Positions 1 through 6,593 of a stretch of DNA of 10,000 nucleotides are shown here, in pieces. A program made the translations under genes and the position numbers. Source of the DNA: Eimeria necatrix (taxonomy: Eukaryota; Apicomplexa; Conoidasida; Eucoccidiorida; Eimeriidae); NCBI RefSeq assembly GCF_000499385.1, contig NW_013655132.1:1-10000 (forward strand). Reading direction: 5' to 3'. A model generated the notes under the pieces. That model did no database searches. It was not told where the DNA came from and saw only the letters and a program-made list of their open reading frames with translations. Numbering within the stretch: position 1 is the stretch's first letter; every line of letters begins with the position of its first letter.

Positions 1-32
1 AGGGAAAGACGGCGAGCTGCTCCACCTCTTTC
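1..32 (-). CDS. EIF5B: eIF5B exon, start of domain IV, cut by the window edge
   Basis: After acceptor GGTTTGCAG the bases complete a Lys codon and read [10 protein letters not shown]. This matches the (K/H)IAVFP strand that begins domain IV of eIF5B. The rest of domain IV, which contacts initiator tRNA in the family, lies beyond base 1. The exon is too short to be found from an open frame alone; it is supported by splice signal, phase and the AVFP match together. Confidence 0.85.
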
Positions 33-759
33 CTGCAAACCCTAAACCCTAAACCCTAAATGCGAAACTGTAATAACCCTAAACCCTAGACCGCAAAGCC
101 TAATAAAGCCTATCCCCTTAAGCCTAAACCCTAGATCCCAGCCCCTAACAAACTCCAAACCCTAAACCTTAAACCCTACCAAGCCCCAAACCTGCGCCCC
201 CAAACCCCAAGCCCCACCCCGAACCCCGAGCTCCAAACCCTAAACCCTAAACCCTAAACCCTAAACCCTAAGCCCACTTCTTGGACTGTTTGACTTGTTG
301 GAAGTAGCTGGTGAACTGGTCGAAAAGGTGGTAAATGATTTCTGCAGAAAAGATTTTAACTCCGAGGGTTTTGGCTTCTTTTTCTGCTTCTGCATCCACC
401 TTTACATCAAACCCTAAAACCACCGCGAACTCCGCAAACCCTTTTTCCCGCATCACCGACGCCTTCTTTATGTCCTTCTTCTGCACAGTCCCTGCAGCAA
501 CAAACACCCCACGCATGCATGCATGCATGCATGCATGCATGCGTACATGCATGCGTGCATGCATGCGTGCATGCATGCGTGCATGCATGCGTGCATGCGG
601 TGCATGCATGCATGCATGCGTGCATGCATGCGTGCATGCGGTGCATGCATGCATGCATGCATGCGCGCGTTTTGGGGGGTGCTGCATTTGAAGGGCGAAT
701 TTTGGGGCTGGAGAAGGTTTTCTGGGTTTTGGGTGGGGGGAGGGTTTGGGCGATTTAGT

Positions 760-797
<38 letters not shown>

Positions 798-894
798 TTA
801 GCAGCACCACCGCCCCCAAAACCCGGCAGCGAAGCCAACAGCAGCAACCCCAAGAAAGCCCCTCACCTCCCCCCATCACCACCACCCCCATCAC

Positions 895-959
<65 letters not shown>

Positions 960-1190
960 GCGGACCGATGCTGACGGCGAAGACGGGAATTTTGCACTCC
1001 TCGAGGTAGGCGAGGAGGGCCTCGAGGGCCCCCAAAGTGGAAGCCATGACATAAACTCCATTATTGGTTTTTTCGACTTTTTTCAAAACAAAAGAAACTT
1101 CTTGCATCACTTCGTTCTCCAACTCCGCAATGTCTTCTTCCTTCTCCGCCACATACAACGAAGTCCCCGCCATCGCGTCCTCCAGGCCCT

Positions 1191-1237
<47 letters not shown>

Positions 1238-1374
1238 GGAGCAGCAGCAGATGAGCGGCAGCAGCAGCAGCAGCAGCAGCAGAGGAGCAGCAGCAGCAGT
1301 AAACTCTGGTAGTCGCCCTTCACTCTTATCTCTTTCCTACCCCTACCGCTATAAACATCCCAACTCCGCCAGCT

Positions 1375-1419
<45 letters not shown>

Positions 1420-1992
1420 GCAGCGGCGGCGGTGGGGGGGCCACAGAGCAGCAGCAGCAGTGGGGGCGGTCACGGAGCAGCAGCAGCAGGGCACAGACCG
1501 CGGGCACTCCATGAGGCCTGCTGGGGACTGGGAGGGAGTGGGTTTTTGAATTCGAGGGTTTAGGGTTTGTGAGGGTTTAGGGTTTAGGGTTTGTGAGGGT
1601 TTAGGGTTTAGGGTTTGTGAGGGTTTAGGGTTTAGGGTTTAGGGTTTGCGCATGCGGCGCTACACGTCGCGTGGGCGTTTGAGGGTTGAGGGTTCAGCGT
1701 TTGCGCGCCCGGCGCTCGCGGTCGCGGGCGCTCGAGGGTTTAGGGTTTAGGGTTTAGGGTTTAGGGTTTAGGGTTTAGGGTTTGCGTGCCTGGAGCTGGA
1801 TGTCGCTCCAGCGGTGGCGGAACTCGTCCTGCACAGCAGCAGTTTGCTGCTGCAGCAGCTGCTGCGCCCCCGCGCCCCAGGGGGTTTCTTGCCAGCCATA
1901 AAGCCGATCTATTTTGTTGAGAGCAACAACGAAGGGGCATTTCCGCTGCCGCAGCAAAGACAAGGACTCCCGTGTCTGCGGCTCCAGCCCCT

Positions 1993-2040
<48 letters not shown>

Positions 2041-2167
2041 GGGGTGCAGCGGGAAGCAGGGGCTGCAGCGGAGGGGAAGCAGCGCTGCAGCAGCAAGCTG
2101 CTGCACGGCACACCCGCAGCAGCAGTCACACGGACGCAAACCCGAAACCCCAAACCACCAGCAGCAG

Positions 2168-2223
<56 letters not shown>

Positions 2224-2341
2224 CAACTACCAGCCGCAGCGTCAGCAACAGCACCAGCAGCCCAGCCATCAGCCACACCAGCAGCAACGCCAACACCAGC
2301 AGCAACACCAGCAGCAACACCAGCAGCACCAACACCAACAC

Positions 2342-2424
<83 letters not shown>

Positions 2425-2528
2425 GCAGTAAAGATTAGTTGGGGGCTCGAGCTGCCGCTGCTGCGGAACGCGCAGGTGGCGCTGCGGCGCTCGTGCTGCT
2501 GCAGCGGGAACTCAAACAGCAGCAAAGG

Positions 2529-2576
<48 letters not shown>

Positions 2577-2702
2577 AGTGAACTCGCCGGTGCTGCTGCT
2601 GCACTCGCTCAGGTGACTACTACTGCAGCTGCTGCCACTGCACTCGCTAACACTGCCACTACCGCTGCTGCTGCGAACACTGCTGCTGCTGCTGCTGCTA
2701 CC

Positions 2703-2748
<46 letters not shown>

Positions 2749-3710
2749 ACTTTGTTGCACTGCTCCATCAAAGACTCCTTGGGGAAAAAAGTGGCGCCGA
2801 TTTGCTGCGTAATTCCGCCGGCCTCTCCCAGCTGCACATTTGTCCGCCGCAGCTTGTCCAGCAGCTTCGTCTTCCCTGCCCGCAAACCCTAAACCCTAAA
2901 CCCTAAACCCTAAACCCTAAACCCTAAACCCTAAACCCTAATCCTGAACCTAGGACCTTGTAAATGATGCTGTTCGAGGCGAAGGACCGGCGCAACAGTC
3001 GTTTGTGAGAGACGCCGCAGACCGCCAAAACCCTAAACCCTAAACCCTAAACCCTAAACCCTAAACCCTAAACCCTAAACCCTAAACCCTAAACACAAAA
3101 CCCTAAACCCTAAACCCTAAACCCTAAACCCTAAACCCTAAACCCTAAACCCTAAACCCTAAACCGCAAACCCTAAACCCTAAACCCTAAACCCTAAACC
3201 CTAAACCCTAAACCCTAAACCCTAAGCTGACCACTGCCCTAAACCCTAAACCCTAAACCCTAAACCCTAAACCCTAAACCCTAAACCCTAAACCCTAAAC
3301 CCTAAAACAAAACCCTAAACCCTAAACCCTAAACCCTAAACCCTAAACCCTAAACCCTAAACCCTAAACCCTAAACCGCAAACCCTAAACCCTAAACCCT
3401 AAACCCTAAACCCTAAACCCTAAACCCTAAACCCTAAGCTGACCACTGCTCACCTGTGTCCACGTGTCCCAAGATGCAGCAGATGGGAGACCGCAGCGAG
3501 GTTGTTTCCTTGATGTTCTTGCGGGGAACAATTTCTGCTGCTGGTGCTGCTGCTGCTGCTTGTTCTGCTTCCGGCGTTGCTGCTTTCTGTGCTGCTGCTG
3601 CTGCTCTTGCTGCTGCTGCTGCTTCCTGCTCCTCCTTCGCCTGCTGCAGCGCCTGCTCCATTGCTGCTCTTCTGCGAACCTCTCCCACGTGCTGCGACTT
3701 CTTCTTTTCC

Positions 3711-3742
<32 letters not shown>

Positions 3743-3854
3743 GCCTGCTGCTGCACCTGCTGCTGCTGCTGCTGCTCTCGGGGTCTTCGGCGATTCCACT
3801 TCGTCCAGCAGAGCCTCCCAGTCATCAACAGCAGCTGCGAGCAGCACACGCATG

Positions 3855-3887
<33 letters not shown>

Positions 3888-5353
3888 AGAACTGTTGCTG
3901 TAACTGCTGCAGCTGCTGCTGCAGCTGCTGCTGCAGCTGCTATGGCAGTTGCTGCAGCAGCTATGGCAGTTGCTGCAGCTGCTGTGGCAGTTGCTGCAGC
4001 AGCTGCGGCAGTTGCTGCAGCTGCTGCGGCAGTTGCTGCAGCTGCTGCGGCAGCTGCTGCAGCTAGCAGTGCAGCAGCAGCAGCAGCTGCTGCAGCAGTG
4101 TCTTACTCTCTCCTCCTTTGTTGCTGCTGGGCGACTCTTGCTGCTGCAGCATTTCGAGTTCCTTCTTGAGTTTGCGAAGTCTTTCTTCTTCTGCTGCTGC
4201 TGCTGCTGCTTCCTTTTGCTGCTGCTGCAGCAGCCGCCGCTCCCGCTCCCTTTTCTTGCGTTCTCTGTCTGCTGCAGCTTTGCTGCTGCTGCTGCTGCTG
4301 GGCGGGGAGACCGCCTCGGGGGTGCCTGCTGCTGCTGCTGCAGCAGCAGCAGCAGCAGCGGGAGACAACGCAGCAGGCACCAGCCCCTGCTGCTGCAGCT
4401 GCTGCAGGTACTGCTGCTGCTTCTTCTGCCGCTGCTGCTCTTTTGCTGTCAGCAACTTTCCTTCTGCTTTTAATTTGCTTTTTCTTTCTGCTTTTGCCTT
4501 CGCCCTCAACTCCCTTTCTGCTGCTTTCCTCTTGGCTTCCTCTTCCTCCCTGCAGCAGAACCCCAAACCCTAAACCCTAAACCCTAAACCCTAAACCCTA
4601 AACCCTAAACCCTAAACCCTGAACCCTAAACCCTACAAAACCCTAAACCCTAAACCCTAAACCCTAAACCCTAAACCCTAAACCCTAAACCCTAAACCCT
4701 AAACCGCAAACCCTAAACCCTAAACCCTAAACCCTAAACCCTAAACCCTAAACCCTAAACCCTAAGCTGACCACTGCCCTAAACCCTAAACCCTAAACCC
4801 TAAACCCTAAACCCTAAACCCTAAACCCTAAACCCTAAACCCTAAATTAAACCCTAAACCCTAAACCCTAAACCCTAAACCCTAAACCCTAGAGCACCTT
4901 GAAGCGGGGCAAACCGAGAACGCCAGCCCCAATTCAACAAAACCCTAAACCCTAAACCCTAAACCCTAAACCCTAAACCCTAAACCCTAAACCCTAAACC
5001 CGAAAGCCTAAACCGTGAACCCTAAACCCTAAACCCTGAACCCTAAACCCTAGACCCTAAACCCTAGGCCCTGGGGCCTTACTTTCTGCGCAGCTCTTCC
5101 TCTTCTCTGCGTTGGCGCTCTTCTTCCTCTTGCTGCCGCTTCTGCTGCTCCTGCAGCAGCAGCAGCCGCTGCTGCGCTGCTCTCACTGCAGCAGACACGG
5201 GACCCTTCTTTGCTGCTGCTGCTGCTGCTGCTCGTGTCTGAAGAAGCAAACACAGCAGCAAAGCCCGACACACCCCAAACCCTAAGCTGCTGCTGCAGCA
5301 GCAACCAGCACCTGCAACCCTTACTCCCAGCAGCAGCTTCCGCAGCCACGCAC

Positions 5354-5409
<56 letters not shown>

Positions 5410-6223
5410 TTTGTGCCACGAGCTTTATACTCGAAGGAGACAAAAGACTTTTGTCTTCTCCTTCGAGCATCTTCTCTCTGATTTCTTTTTTGCAGTTTTC
5501 TTTTTTGCCTCGAAGGGACACTTTGCACCCAACAGGCGACGCGAACTGCTGCTGCTGCTGCTGCTGCTGCTGCAGCAGCAGCAGCTGCTGCTGCTGCTGC
5601 AGCTGCTGCAGCAGCTGCTGCTGCTGCCGCTGGATACGCCTGCTGCGGCTGCAGCAGCCGCTCCCGCTGCAACAGCTGCTGCAGCTGTGCCGGTTGCTGC
5701 TGCTGCTGCTGCAGTTTAGAGACAAAAAAGAACTAAAGTTGCTTACCTCCCCTTCAGATGATGAAGAGTCCTTGTGCTGCTGCTGCTGCTGCTGCTGCTT
5801 CTTCTTTTGTCGCCGCTGCGCTGCTCTGCTGAGTTTGCCCTGAGCTGCCTGGCTGCTCCCCGCTGCTGCTGCTGCTGCTGCGTCATCTGCTGCTGCTGCT
5901 GCATCTTCTGCTGCTGCGCCTGAGGCGGGGCTTTCTGCTGCTGCTGCTGCTGCTGCTGCTGCGGGCTTTGGAGAGGGGGTTCCTTCTATGTCTTGCAGCA
6001 GTTTGTCTATATCATCTTCATCTGCTGCTGCTGCTGCCTTTGCTGCTGCCCCCTTTGCTGCTGCCCCCTTGGCAGCTGCCTTTGCTGCTGCCTTTGCTGC
6101 TGCCTTTGCTGCTGGTTTTGCTGCTGCTGCTTTTGCTGCTGCTTTTGCTGCTGCTTTGGGAGGTGAGGGACTCTCAATTTCCGCCAGCAGCTCGTCGATA
6201 TCCTCATCCACCTGTACATAAAC

Positions 6224-6275
<52 letters not shown>

Positions 6276-6560
6276 GGTGCTGCTACTGGTGAAGCTGAAG
6301 CTGCTGCTGCAAAAGTTCTGCTGCTGCTGCTGGTGCTGCTCACCTGCGGGGATTTCTTTCCTTTTTTTCCTGCTGCTGCTGCAGCAGGTTTCGCAGCAGC
6401 TGCTGCAGGCTTTGCAGCTGCTGCTGCAGGCTTTGCAGCAGCAGCTGCTGCTGCTGCTGCTGGCTTCGGAGAGGGAGCAGCAGCTACTTTGGCTGGTGCT
6501 GCTTCCTCGTCAGAAGCATCACTTTCCTCGCTGCTGCTGCTGCTGCTGTCGGCGCTGCCA

Positions 6561-6593
<33 letters not shown>

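Noticed and set aside
407..801. Open frames on both strands encoding Met-His-Ala-Cys repeats
   Set aside because: They are the six-frame translation of the self-complementary ATGC array in an intron; the flanking exons splice across it in phase.
1761..2906. Long plus- and minus-strand frames of Ala, Ser, Gln, Leu or Cys across 1761-2906
   Set aside because: CAG/CTG tracts lack stops in every frame. Only the short eIF5B segments at 1790-1990 and 2751-2875 show family similarity.
2941..3028. Unique island as a possible missing eIF5B exon
   Set aside because: Its three minus-strand frames give no DTPGH, SAHTG or domain II match, and the P-loop codon already joins across it in frame.
2881..3440. 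A real chromosome end or telomere
   Set aside because: The AAACCCT arrays are interrupted, short, inside introns and flanked on both sides by exons of the same gene.
3456..4573. Plus-strand Ala-rich, Leu-rich and Cys-rich frames opposite eIF5B
   Set aside because: They are antisense shadows of exons that match eIF5B on the minus strand with correct splice sites.
5410..5530. Charged minus-strand peptide containing [15 protein letters not shown] as an extra eIF5B exon
   Set aside because: Exons at 5747 and 5237 join in phase 0 with strong splice sites and a sensible protein. Two frames here look equally basic, which suggests chance from an A/T-rich island.
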